Origin: Cercospora beticola
Taxonomy: Eukaryota; Ascomycota; Dothideomycetes; Mycosphaerellales; Mycosphaerellaceae
Direction of reading: 5' to 3'
NCBI RefSeq assembly: GCF_033473495.1
Contig: NC_088935.1
Location: 4,774,001 to 4,838,000 of the forward strand
Length of the DNA stretch: 64,000 nucleotides
Shown here: positions 55,314-64,000 of the stretch, piece by piece
How positions within the stretch are numbered: position 1 is the stretch's first letter
How the letters are laid out: every line of letters begins with the position of its first letter
Made by a program: the position numbers and the translations under genes
The notes under the pieces: generated by a model
Database searches by the model: none
What the model was told of the DNA's origin: nothing
What the model saw: the letters and a program-made list of their open reading frames with translations, nothing else

Positions 55314-57941
55314 ATGTCTACCTTACAAGGCGTACACAAAGACATCATCTTGACTGGAGTCGCTGCAGACAATACAAAGTTCACCTTTCCACGCAGCAGC
55401 CATCTCATCATCGCCACGCCAAGACATATCTTCGCCTGGGACGCATCTGGCATCCACAAAATCTTCCAAAGCAGTCGCAACGGCATCATCGCTGCGAGAG
55501 AAGCCAAAGATGGATCAGGACTCCTCGCAGTGGCCAGTAAAGATGTGGTCGTGCTGCATGACACGAAGAGGGGCAAGGAGCACAGCTGGGGACTGAATGC
55601 CCCTGACGAAGAATTGCGACACTTGGAGTATTCTCAAGATGCCAAGATGCTCTACTTGTCAACTACGTCGCATGGTCTCATCCAACAGTACAGTCTGGAG
55701 AAGTGCCGTCTGCTTGAGCCTCTACAGAAACATGAGACCGCTCCTGTTGCACTTGCTGTGTCCTGCACTGGAGACTTGATGCTATCTGCATCGAGTGACC
55801 CGCCCACGATCTACCTCAAGAGCACGACAGCAAATGTGACAAGCACATTAATTCAGCCTACCTCCTCGACTGCTGCTGTGTGTGCTGCAGCTTTCCATCC
55901 CGAACGACCGAACATATTCATGCTTGGCTTTCGAGACGCAACGGTAGCTGCGTTCGATGCTACGAACATCGTCAATATCACTGGCACCTACGAAACTCAG
56001 CTCGATTTTGGCTGGGAGATTTCCAGCTTCCAGAATCTTCACCGCAAGGTCACCACGGAGAACATTCTGTCGGGGTCTACAAGCATCGTTGCACCAATTG
56101 CTGGAGTCGCCTTCTTGCCTGGCTACAGACTGCGAGCCGTCACGGCTGGCCGAGATGGACGTTGCCGCATCATCGACTTCGCAAATGGCGGTGTCGTACT
56201 TCGTACATGGCAGTGCAAAGAGTCGTGTACTTCACTTGCCATTCTCGCAGGGTCTACCAGTGGCTCTGTACGGACTGCTCCTGTCGGAAATGGTGGACAA
56301 AGCGATGATCAAGATCAACAAGGTGAAGTGATCGCTGTAGGATTAGCAGATGGATCAGTTCAGCTTTACAATAGTTTGGGCTTGCTACTAGCTCAACAGC
56401 GAGTGAGCTCACGGGAGGAGAAGATTATCAGTGTTGAGTGGAGTGTCGGCTCAGCTCCTGTCGCGATCAACGATGCAACTTTGGGCAACTTTGGCGAGGC
56501 AGATTCCGATATAACCCTCGATGCAGTACGGAGTGTTGCCACGTCTGCGCCTTCCAGGCCAAGGACTGGTGATACCACGAGGACACAGGCAGCGAAGAAC
56601 GGTCTGGGTCTGCCAAGCAGCTTGAGAAGAGGGCAGGGGCTATCAACACAACAAGTGCAACGCCAGTTGACATTCCACCCCGACGAGATCAATACCCCTA
56701 CTGTGCGACGCACGCCGATGTCGAAGCAACAAGTCTTCGCACCTTCCTCTGGTCAAGGATACAAGGACTTGTTCACCACAGGAGAGCGGGATATACCCTC
56801 GTCTACGTTCAGACGACAAGTTTCCAGTCCACCAAGAAACCGCCCTAGCATCTCAAGCCAGACATTCCTCAGGTATCCTGCTTCGAGCATAAGAAGCACG
56901 AAATCAAGACGTGGCACACTTGCGTGCTCGACTCGAGCGTTTGCAGACCGCACGAGTAGTGCTAGCTCCAGGACGGGGCAACAAGGGGCAGCGAAGAAGA
57001 TTTCTCTTGGTATGAGGCAGCGAGAACAGTCAAAGCTGCCCCCACTTCACTCACGAGGGCGTCGAACTGCGTTCAAGTCCAGTAATGCTGTTCTTGGTGA
57101 CGCTGCGACCGCGAGCTTTCGTCCACGATCGAATGAAGGAAAGACACAGTCCAGAGGTAGGCCAATCGCATGCGCCAAAACTTCCCTGAGCCAGGGCGGT
57201 GAGCACGAAGAAGATGTCTGGCTCACGTCCGACAATGACGAGAATCTTGCCGATCGAGAGCTACCTCGAAGACGCGATGATAAGCACCAATACCAAGCCA
57301 TCTTAGGACAAAGCCCGCAACAAGATGGTCATCCTTCTCAGAGACCACTTAAAACGCACGCCTACGTTGCTCCTGGTAAAGGCCTCAACTCAGTCTCCTC
57401 AGACGTCAGACAGCTTTTTCCGCGAACGTCTTCGCTCTCGCCACGTATGGCTCGGAATGCCACAGAGTTAAGGGATGCAGCGAACGGATCGCGTTCAATA
57501 CCAAGAAAGCAGAACGATGGTGCTGCCGACGTGCCATCTTCAAGCTTGCGTCCTTTCATCGCTTCAGCAGCCAAGCACCCAAGAACACCTTGGACTCGCG
57601 TACGAGCTGGAAAGGATGTCGCGCAAAAGGAGCAGAGTTCGAGAGCAAAGTTGAAGGCACAATCAGCAGCACCAGTGAGAGCCAGATCCATCAAGAAGAA
57701 CCCGTTCGTGACTGTTTTGCTGCAGTCAGATGGTTCCATCGATGTGCCGCCAGCATCTCCTGAGCGGCCAGCTGGGCTGACAAGAAGTCCCAGTGTTGAT
57801 TGCTTGACCTGTGCAGAGACTCAAGCGAGAGTGCAAGCGCTGGAGGTAGAGGTGCAGGATTTGAAGGATGAGGTGTCTAAGCTCAAGAGTGTGTTGTTCC
57901 GAGGAGCCAAGCTGGGCGAAGAGAAGCGCTCGTGGCGTTAG
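55314..57941 (+). CDS. WD40-repeat protein with C-terminal coiled coil
   Basis: This is 875 aa in one exon, starting MSTLQGVHKDI. Residues 1 to about 370 read as a WD40 propeller with weak repeats (for example IIATPRHIFAWDASG, LLAVASKDVVVLHD, MLYLSTTSHGLIQQYSLE, MLGFRDATVAAFDATN, AVTAGRDGRCRIIDF, VIAVGLADGSVQLY). About 400-800 is a long basic, Ser/Arg-rich disordered region. The last 50 residues form a heptad-like coiled coil (ARVQALEVEVQDLKDEVSKL). The order propeller, disordered basic region, C-terminal coiled coil recalls NEDD1-type adaptors of the gamma-tubulin complex, but this is architecture only and not a sequence match I can show. Confidence 0.75.
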   Translation: MSTLQGVHKDIILTGVAADNTKFTFPRSSHLIIATPRHIFAWDASGIHKIFQSSRNGIIAAREAKDGSGLLAVASKDVVVLHDTKRGKEHSWGLNAPDEELRHLEYSQDAKMLYLSTTSHGLIQQYSLEKCRLLEPLQKHETAPVALAVSCTGDLMLSASSDPPTIYLKSTTANVTSTLIQPTSSTAAVCAAAFHPERPNIFMLGFRDATVAAFDATNIVNITGTYETQLDFGWEISSFQNLHRKVTTENILSGSTSIVAPIAGVAFLPGYRLRAVTAGRDGRCRIIDFANGGVVLRTWQCKESCTSLAILAGSTSGSVRTAPVGNGGQSDDQDQQGEVIAVGLADGSVQLYNSLGLLLAQQRVSSREEKIISVEWSVGSAPVAINDATLGNFGEADSDITLDAVRSVATSAPSRPRTGDTTRTQAAKNGLGLPSSLRRGQGLSTQQVQRQLTFHPDEINTPTVRRTPMSKQQVFAPSSGQGYKDLFTTGERDIPSSTFRRQVSSPPRNRPSISSQTFLRYPASSIRSTKSRRGTLACSTRAFADRTSSASSRTGQQGAAKKISLGMRQREQSKLPPLHSRGRRTAFKSSNAVLGDAATASFRPRSNEGKTQSRGRPIACAKTSLSQGGEHEEDVWLTSDNDENLADRELPRRRDDKHQYQAILGQSPQQDGHPSQRPLKTHAYVAPGKGLNSVSSDVRQLFPRTSSLSPRMARNATELRDAANGSRSIPRKQNDGAADVPSSSLRPFIASAAKHPRTPWTRVRAGKDVAQKEQSSRAKLKAQSAAPVRARSIKKNPFVTVLLQSDGSIDVPPASPERPAGLTRSPSVDCLTCAETQARVQALEVEVQDLKDEVSKLKSVLFRGAKLGEEKRSWR

Positions 57942-58091
57942 AAGCGTGCTGCGGAGTGATCATCATTGCACCCATTACTGATCGAATAGCTCATACCTGT
58001 CGCATGAGAAGTGCATCTGAGTGAGCATGATGTAGAACTGTCAATGCCAATAGAATTCGTGATACATGATGGCTGATACCACATCTTCACC

Positions 58092-59897
58092 TCACTTCAC
58101 CTCCTTATGCTCCCTGACATCAACCTTCTCATCGTCTCCACTCCCCGAAATCTGTCTTCCCAACTCCGGATCCTCTGCACTCATCTTCCTCCCCCGATGA
58201 TGCTGCTGCGCCAACGAAGCAGCTCTAGGATCCACACTGCTCGCTCGTCGAACCTGCGTCTCCTCGCGTTCAATATACTTGAGCGGTCGAGTCGACAGTG
58301 TCGCTTCCTTATCCAAGAAGACGAAAATATCTTTGCCGCCATTCGAGTGTGTACGGAAGTACTCGTCGATGTCCTCGAGCGTACGGCCTGCAGTCTCAGG
58401 AAAGAAGATGTAGACTATAGGCACGAAGGAGAAGTTGAAGACTGTCCAGATGATGTAGAATTGCCAGCCGAGATTCCTGATTCCGCTGGGGGTGATTTCT
58501 ACGACCATGAAGTTGCCTGGGAGTATTGTTAGTATAGACTCGTGCAGTTTTCTGACTTGGGAGTGCAGCACTTACATATCCAGTTTGTCGCTGTGCCGAG
58601 TGCAGCACCTTTGTTCCTCATCGAGAGGCCGTTGATCTCAGCAGGGTACAACCAAGGCACACCTTGCATACCGATGCCGAAGAAGACGTAGTAGAGGAAG
58701 AAGAACGCCACACTAGCGCTAGCGACTTCTCTCTGGTTTGGATAGCCTTCTTTGTCGGAGTATCGCAAGAGAATTGTGATGAGCATGTAGCAGCAACCTT
58801 GTCCAAAGGCAGCGTACATTAACATCTTTCGACGACCCCAACGCTCGACGTTCGGGATACCGATGAGTGAGAATAGCAGGTAGCTGACACTATTGCAAGC
58901 GGCCAGGAGTCGAGCCATCCTGTTCGTGAATCCGACAGACTCGATCAAGACAGTCGGCAAATAGTAAGAAGTCACGTTGATCCCGGACAGCTGTTGAATT
59001 GCTTGCGCCCCCATTCCGAGGAACAATCTTCGAAGAGTCGAGGTACCAGCTGCGTCGCCTTGCTTTCCACGTAGGAGATCTCGGACACGCACAGAGTGCT
59101 CCCTTTCGTACTGGATGGAGAATTTAATCTCGCTCAGCTCCGTCTGAACGTATGGGTCAACGATGTCGGTGCCCTCGACATCGGCCAGGATCTGCTCGGC
59201 TTCTTCGATACGGTCTTTCTGCACAAGCCATCTCGGTGATTCAGGTAGCCAAGGGACTGTCGCGTACAGGATGATGATGAAAATGAACTGCAGTGCAAGA
59301 GGGACTCGCCACGCAACACCGCCTGGGAGGTAAGAGAAGCCAAAAGTGACCCAGTTGCTCAACGAAAATCCAGCAATGTTCAGAATGAGCTCGATGACGA
59401 TGAGCTTCCCTCTCCATGCCGCTTTCGACGTCTCCGCTTGCCAAGGAGGCGCAGTCGACGTATTGAGGCCGTTACCGATACCACCAACGATTCTGCCAAC
59501 GATCATGTGGGGAACCGAGTATGCTGTGATCTGGAGAATTGCGCCAATGCTCATGATGGTAGTGCCGAGGAGGATGGTCTTCTTGCGTCCAATCATATCA
59601 CCAATGAAGTATGCCAGGATAGCGCCAAAGAAACAACCGATATCGTAGATTGCTGTCACTGTGCCGAGAAGTCCGCTGTTGTTTCGAAGACCAAGCTGAT
59701 CGAGAAAGTCGTCTGTTACGACAACACCGCCGAAAACACCCTATACTCAATTAGAGCCTGGACGCGCGAAGCTGTTTCGGATGCTTGCCCACCTGATCAT
59801 AGCCAAACAATGTCATGTCTGTACCGCACGCAACGGTGACCCAAAAGGTGAGCCATCCTCCCCGTAGGCCGAAGTATCGATCTTTCATCCCAAACAT
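58092..59897 (-). CDS. MFS sugar transporter
   Basis: The exons are 59897-59793, 59740-58576 and 58516-58092. The introns of 52 and 59 bp are GT-AG, and the product is 564 aa with about 12 membrane helices. Family signatures are in order: FGYDQGVFGG (joined across intron 1), GDMIGRKKT, VGGIGNGLNTSTAPPWQAE, PESPRWLV, QQLSGINVTSYY, ERWGRRK, PAEI and PETAGRTLEDIDEYF. This is the sugar porter family, a plasma-membrane proton symporter or facilitator for hexoses or disaccharides; the substrate cannot be told. After the last helix there is a cytosolic tail of about 100 residues rich in charged residues. Intron 2 rebuilds NWICNFMVVEITP. The 150 bp between this gene's stop and the WD40 stop make the pair convergent. 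Confidence 0.93.
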
Positions 59898-61241
59898 CTT
59901 GAACAGTGATGTTGGAGTGACTGCCAGGAGCGGCTAGGAGGTTGTTGCAAAAGAGATCGACTTGAGCGGCTGCAAGGTATACAGGCATTCGGGCGTCAAT
60001 ATATAGACCCATGATCAGCTGTCCTCATTACCATGGTGCCCTCTAAACGGCCCGCCAAACTGTATGAGCACAAACTCGCAGATCTCAAAGCCAATCAGCG
60101 GCATCCGTGAACCGTGATCGCGTGAATGACATGCTCTGCGAGTGCAGTGAAACCTATCGTCAATCATTAATGACGCAGTAGTGCGCATCCTGGCTCTTCT
60201 CCATGCGCCATTCGCGCGGGTGACGGTGGGGAGGCTGAACCATACAGGATGACGGCGGACAAATCTTCGGTGGCGTTTCGGCGCTATTGCAAGGTGCATG
60301 CTTTTCGTGCCTACGCCGATATGGCACGGACATGATCGCTGTTCAACATTCATCGAAGTTACAGTTGTGTAAAGGTAAAAGATCAGCGGCGACGGCATCT
60401 GAAGGCTTTCGCCAGACGCTTTGCGTAGTTTCTGGTTGCTATGCGTCGACAATGTGCTGCCTCCGGCTCGTTGAACCACGCTTTGACTTCTTCTCGAAGG
60501 AACGGAGAGTTTGAGGTTGCGACCGCCCATCCTTGAATTTCCCCGCATAACCCGCGAAAGTCTGGCTGGAAGCGAGCAAGATCGACGAATGGAAGCACAG
60601 TCGACAAATACACATGCAAAGATCTCGCATTGCTTTTCGACCCCTCACTGCAATTACAGGATGAGTTTACGAGAGTACAGCGTCACCAAGGTAGCACACG
60701 CGGCGTGCTTGCGGGGCGTGGTGCTCGAAGTCGATGATGGCTGATGCGTTTGGAATCCTGGAATATGTGGCACGACTGTCGATGAGCCGGCAACCGACGG
60801 CACTAACAAAAGTGGGTCAGACTGGCGGCCGTCAAGGCTGGCGCCCGTTGAAGCTTGTCACAGTGTCAAGCAAGCGATCAAGATCTTGGAGTGGCCTTGA
60901 TCGAACAGCTCGTTTGGACGAAGAGTAGAGACCCTCAAGCAGACTTCGTTACAGAATGTCAGAACGGTGATCCTGGTGCTCATACACAAGCGTGATAATG
61001 GTTGCGTGCAGTGGTCACCTCTGACTGCGTCTTCCTCGGTCCAGCTGTGAGTCTGTGACACGATTGAAGTGCGACGCGTCATGGTGTCGCATTGCATGCA
61101 CTGCGAAACTCGCAATGCCCGAGCGAGCACTCACGAAGAGACCGTTCGCAGACGATTCGAACAACCCCATACCGGATGCAGTTCGGCACATCAGGCGTAT
61201 GCTGGGATGCTGCTCCTCGTATGTATCGTGTTGCGCCATGT
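59898..61241. other. Intergenic region without a supported gene
   Basis: This is 1.3 kb upstream of the transporter and downstream of the Sam37 gene, both minus. Frames up to 177 codons exist on minus but have no motif or sensible composition. Confidence 0.5.
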
Positions 61242-62605
61242 TTACTTAGCGTTGTGATGTAATTGCAGGGAGAGCTGGAAAAGGTCGACAACGACCACAG
61301 AGCACCGCAATCTCAGCCCGAATCAGGGTGACGACCGAGGAGACTCACGTCAGCAAGTGCAGCACCGAGGTGGCCGAAGTCCGACATACGTTTCCGACCG
61401 AAGATGTGAACAGCTTCTCCATGTGGCCACTCGAGAAGTCCAGTATACACCGACAGGAAGCTCCCAGCAGCGAATGCAGTTGCAGCAGTAAGCAGTACCG
61501 TCTGCAGGTTCCTGTATAAGAAGGAATGCCATTTCGCGTTTCGCAGGTGCAGCTTGTTGGGTTGCCCCAATATCGGGATCTGGGTCCACACGCCAATGCC
61601 AAAGCTCTGCAGTGCTTCGGACGTGGTAGGCGAGGATGCAGTGCTCCACGGCAGCAGCATCTTGTGAGCTTTCCAATATGCATGAGCCTCTTCACGCGAT
61701 CTGCAGCGGCCCACAGCAAGGACATCTCCAACATTTGCAGCAAGTGCCAACTCCTTATGCAGACGATCTGTATAAGCAGCAAGTCGCTTGTACTTGCGCC
61801 GCATCGTTGTCGCTAGCCAGTCTTGGGGCAATTTGGGAAATAGCATGAGACAGAGATACGCTGTGACAAGACAATCGACTGCACTCGGTCGTTCGGTATC
61901 CAGCAGATATGTCTTTTCGCCGAGCATGTCCTGCAAAGGCTCGAAGAAGTTGTCCGCAAGCGCATTGAGCTTGAATATCGCCGCATGCTCTGGTCGCTGG
62001 AGTAGACTGCGCAACGTCTCCTTGCCTCCAAGCAGCAGACTCGCTCTCTTTTGTGTCGCAGCCTCAAACTTTTGCTCCTTGCCCACCCCGTCGAAGCCCT
62101 CCGGCCTGTTGCTCATGTCCTCGTGCACATTGTCCACATCGATGCTCGACACGCCCAGGTGCTCTGTCCTCAGCCGGGCTGCATTACGCTTCTGAGGCGG
62201 TAGAGTGTAATTGGCGTGCCATGGGAGGATCTGGCTGTAGGCAGGGCGTGTTGCGAGGCGATAGTTCTCGAAGCCGACATACAATGAGATGTCGAGGAGA
62301 AGTTGGGCATTGTGTTCGATAAAGGAGGTAATGGCGGCGGCATCGGCGGTCTGTTGTGAATCGAGTTCTTGTTGAATGATGCGTTTGTCCTTCAGATGGC
62401 GAGTGATGTTGTTCAGTCCCGACAGTCTCGCTGTGCCATCGATGAGATACGGCAGTGGAAGGCTTTCATCGTGAGTCGGAACGAGCTCGTAGTCGTGCGG
62501 TGCGTAGAGCTGGAGTAGCGCGACAGCAGCAATGCATTGCGCATCGATCGAGGGAAGCCCAAAGGCGGGGCCTAAGATGAAAAGCTTCATCGTGCGTGAA
62601 GCCAT
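61242..62605 (-). CDS. SAM37: Sam37/Tom37-type subunit of the mitochondrial SAM complex (metaxin family)
   Basis: Exon 62605-61349 starts MASRTMKLFILGPAFGLPSID. The N-terminal thioredoxin/GST-like part is followed by the family segment SQILPWHANYTLPPQKR and a GST-C-like helical region (LSALDNFFEPL-like, YLLDTERPSAVDCLVTAYL). There is one late hydrophobic segment (TVLLTAATAFAAGSFLSVY). Sam37 helps insert beta-barrel proteins into the outer mitochondrial membrane. Near the end GCTGAC is followed by GTGAGT; a 74-bp GT-AG intron (61275-61348) to a last exon LSLQLHHNAK gives 429 aa. Read without that intron the frame ends at 61313 with VSLLGRHPDSG. The spliced end is preferred for its good donor. 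The frame extends upstream of 62605, but those residues do not fit the family. Confidence 0.85.
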
Positions 62606-63230
62606 CTTTTTGGTGAAGCTCGCGGCGGAAGAAACGTGCAGATGGGAGACGCGACGGCGGCGCGTCCAAATCGAGCTTTCCATCGGCATTCCACTTTGGG
62701 TAAGCCCGACGCGACTGACTTCACCACAGAAGTCGTCCACGGAGTAGCAACGGCAACAACAACCATACTTGAGAATACTCATGCAATGCCATGCATACAA
62801 CAGCCTGGAGTGTTACATTATACAGTCTGCTGAGGGCATGACTTCAGCCTCAGCTACGAGGTCTCATGAGGTCTCAAGCCCCGAAGTCTAGCGTTCTTCT
62901 CATCGGTAGGTACGGCAGCAATCTATCGCAGAGGCTGTAGGCATGACAGCTGTACCGGCTCGAATCTACCCAAGGCTCTCGGGCCATGTCCTGCGCTATG
63001 CATCAAGTCGGCTGGAAACCCTGAGAAACGAGGGAAATTCATTCCAGGTCGCAGAGAAGAAGACATCCCACGCGCTCTGGCCGAATCTCTTGGTCAGAAG
63101 CACACCCAGGGCACAAGGACTTTAGTGGAACCTGTCTTTTACAAATCATCAACCTGCTGGCTAGAATATAGTGTGGCTGACCCAAAAGGTTGAAGATTCG
63201 TCTATTTCTTGTCCTCAAGTTCTTGCAACC
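62606..63230. other. Intergenic region between divergent genes
   Basis: This holds the promoters of Sam37 (minus) and the exonuclease-like gene (plus). No other feature is supported. Confidence 0.5.
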
Positions 63231-64000
63231 ATGGATCTCCGGAATCTAAGTGATGTGAGGCCACCGACCGCAAATTTGTATAATACCTACCGTGACTCCC
63301 CAGATAACAGGTTTCACAAAGCCAGCAGATCTGAAGACCAGGCAAATCGATCGAATATTCCAATTCAGAAACATGTCACCACCCGGCACGATTCCCGCTC
63401 ACCATTCAGGCAATACTCGCAAGCACCCTCTCTGTGGCCCAACAGGTTACAAGTGCCGGTCAGTCTCCCCTTTCACACATGCTGATCTGCAGGGCACTGA
63501 CAGAGATACAGTGGAAAGCAAATATTACCGCGAATTGACTTAGTGCGAGCCGGCCGACCAGTATTCCTCGATGTCGAAGGTATAGAGTTGACCGACCTCT
63601 CGAGCGTCCTCATGAAAGGCGTTGCACGAGTGAGCATTGTCAACGAAAGAGATGAGATGATTCTCGACACCTTCGTCTCCTACCCCAGCGATGTCTCTCA
63701 CAGGCCAGGTTGGTATAAGAGTGGCGTTGGATGGAAAGATATCCGCCCAGACGTAGGTAACAGACTATCAGAGACATGCAGCGTAAACTAACTCACCTCC
63801 CAGAACTTCGCACGTCCCATCGGCGTGGTACTCCTCGAGCTCAAAGCCATCTTCGACAAAGCGGGCACAGTCGTCGGATACGCACTGGAGAATGAGCAGC
63901 AGTATCTTCGCGGTTTGCTGTGGTCACATTGGCATCTACGTGACACACAACGCTTTTCTGGATTTTCTAAGTACGCCGGGAATCCTGAACATCCCAGGCC
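63231..64000 (+). CDS. 3'-5' exonuclease-domain protein, partial (cut at window end)
   Basis: Exon 63504-63752 encodes VRAGRPVFLDVEGIELTDLS, with the DxE pair that starts DEDD-type 3'-5' exonuclease domains, and ends WKDIRPD. A 51-bp GT-AG intron (63753-63803) leads in frame to NFARPIGVVLLELKAIFDKA and VVGYALENEQQYL, where relatives have a GHxLxND-like block. The gene runs off the window, so the last metal ligands are not seen. An upstream exon 63231-63458 (MDLRNLSDVRPPTANLYN...) can be joined through a 45-bp intron (63459-63503); this part is less sure. Such proteins trim RNA or DNA ends; the exact subgroup is not clear. Confidence 0.6.

Noticed and set aside
60015..60548. 177-codon minus-strand frame upstream of the sugar transporter
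   Set aside because: No motif and random-looking composition; it lies in the transporter's likely promoter.
1..64000. CRISPR array or bacterial operon
   Set aside because: No regularly spaced near-identical repeats with unique spacers; the genes have eukaryotic introns throughout.

Overview
This window looks like nuclear DNA of a filamentous ascomycete (Pezizomycotina, probably Dothideomycetes; the class is an inference). The evidence is a set of GT-AG introns of about 44-112 bp, typical fungal gene families (ExgD-type beta-glucanase, Sam37, AP-1-like bZIP, DUF3602, fungal rhodopsin-domain membrane protein), and AT-rich blocks with the mark of repeat-induced point mutation (RIP): TpA very common, CpA and TpG almost absent, CpG kept.

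Layout. 1-9620 is RIP-mutated repeat DNA. It holds one clear LTR retrotransposon (1793-4137, 216-bp LTRs, CTTAT target duplication), a relic of a YLDD-type reverse transcriptase (about 4600-5450, minus) and a decayed array with a period of about 150 bp (about 8270-9190). A PLOD-like glycosyltransferase gene (9692-11209, minus) sits between this block and a second RIP block (about 13090-15720). From 16.8 kb the DNA is ordinary gene space: an atypical protein kinase, a small hypothetical protein, an ACMSD/6-MSA-decarboxylase-like amidohydrolase facing an ABM-like protein, a seven-helix rhodopsin-domain protein, the splicing factor Spf30/SMNDC1, a hypothetical protein, an AP-1/Yap1-type bZIP factor, a membrane-anchored GH5 exo-beta-1,3-glucanase, a DUF3602/Par32-like protein, an SDR and mitochondrial EF-G.

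45.6-54.8 kb is the most unusual part. Three same-strand, apparently intronless genes (45627-47849, 50917-52608, 53453-54772) share a domain I cannot name. A fourth gene of unknown family, rich in predicted coiled coil, lies among them (48273-50162). The second and third copies also share promoter sequence. This is a lineage-type tandem family and the best candidate for an undescribed system.

The rest carries a WD40 protein with a C-terminal coiled coil, an MFS sugar transporter, Sam37 of the mitochondrial SAM complex, and the 5' part of a DEDD-type 3'-5' exonuclease cut by the window end.

All intron positions were read by eye from splice sites, frame closure and family continuity; none is supported by RNA data.
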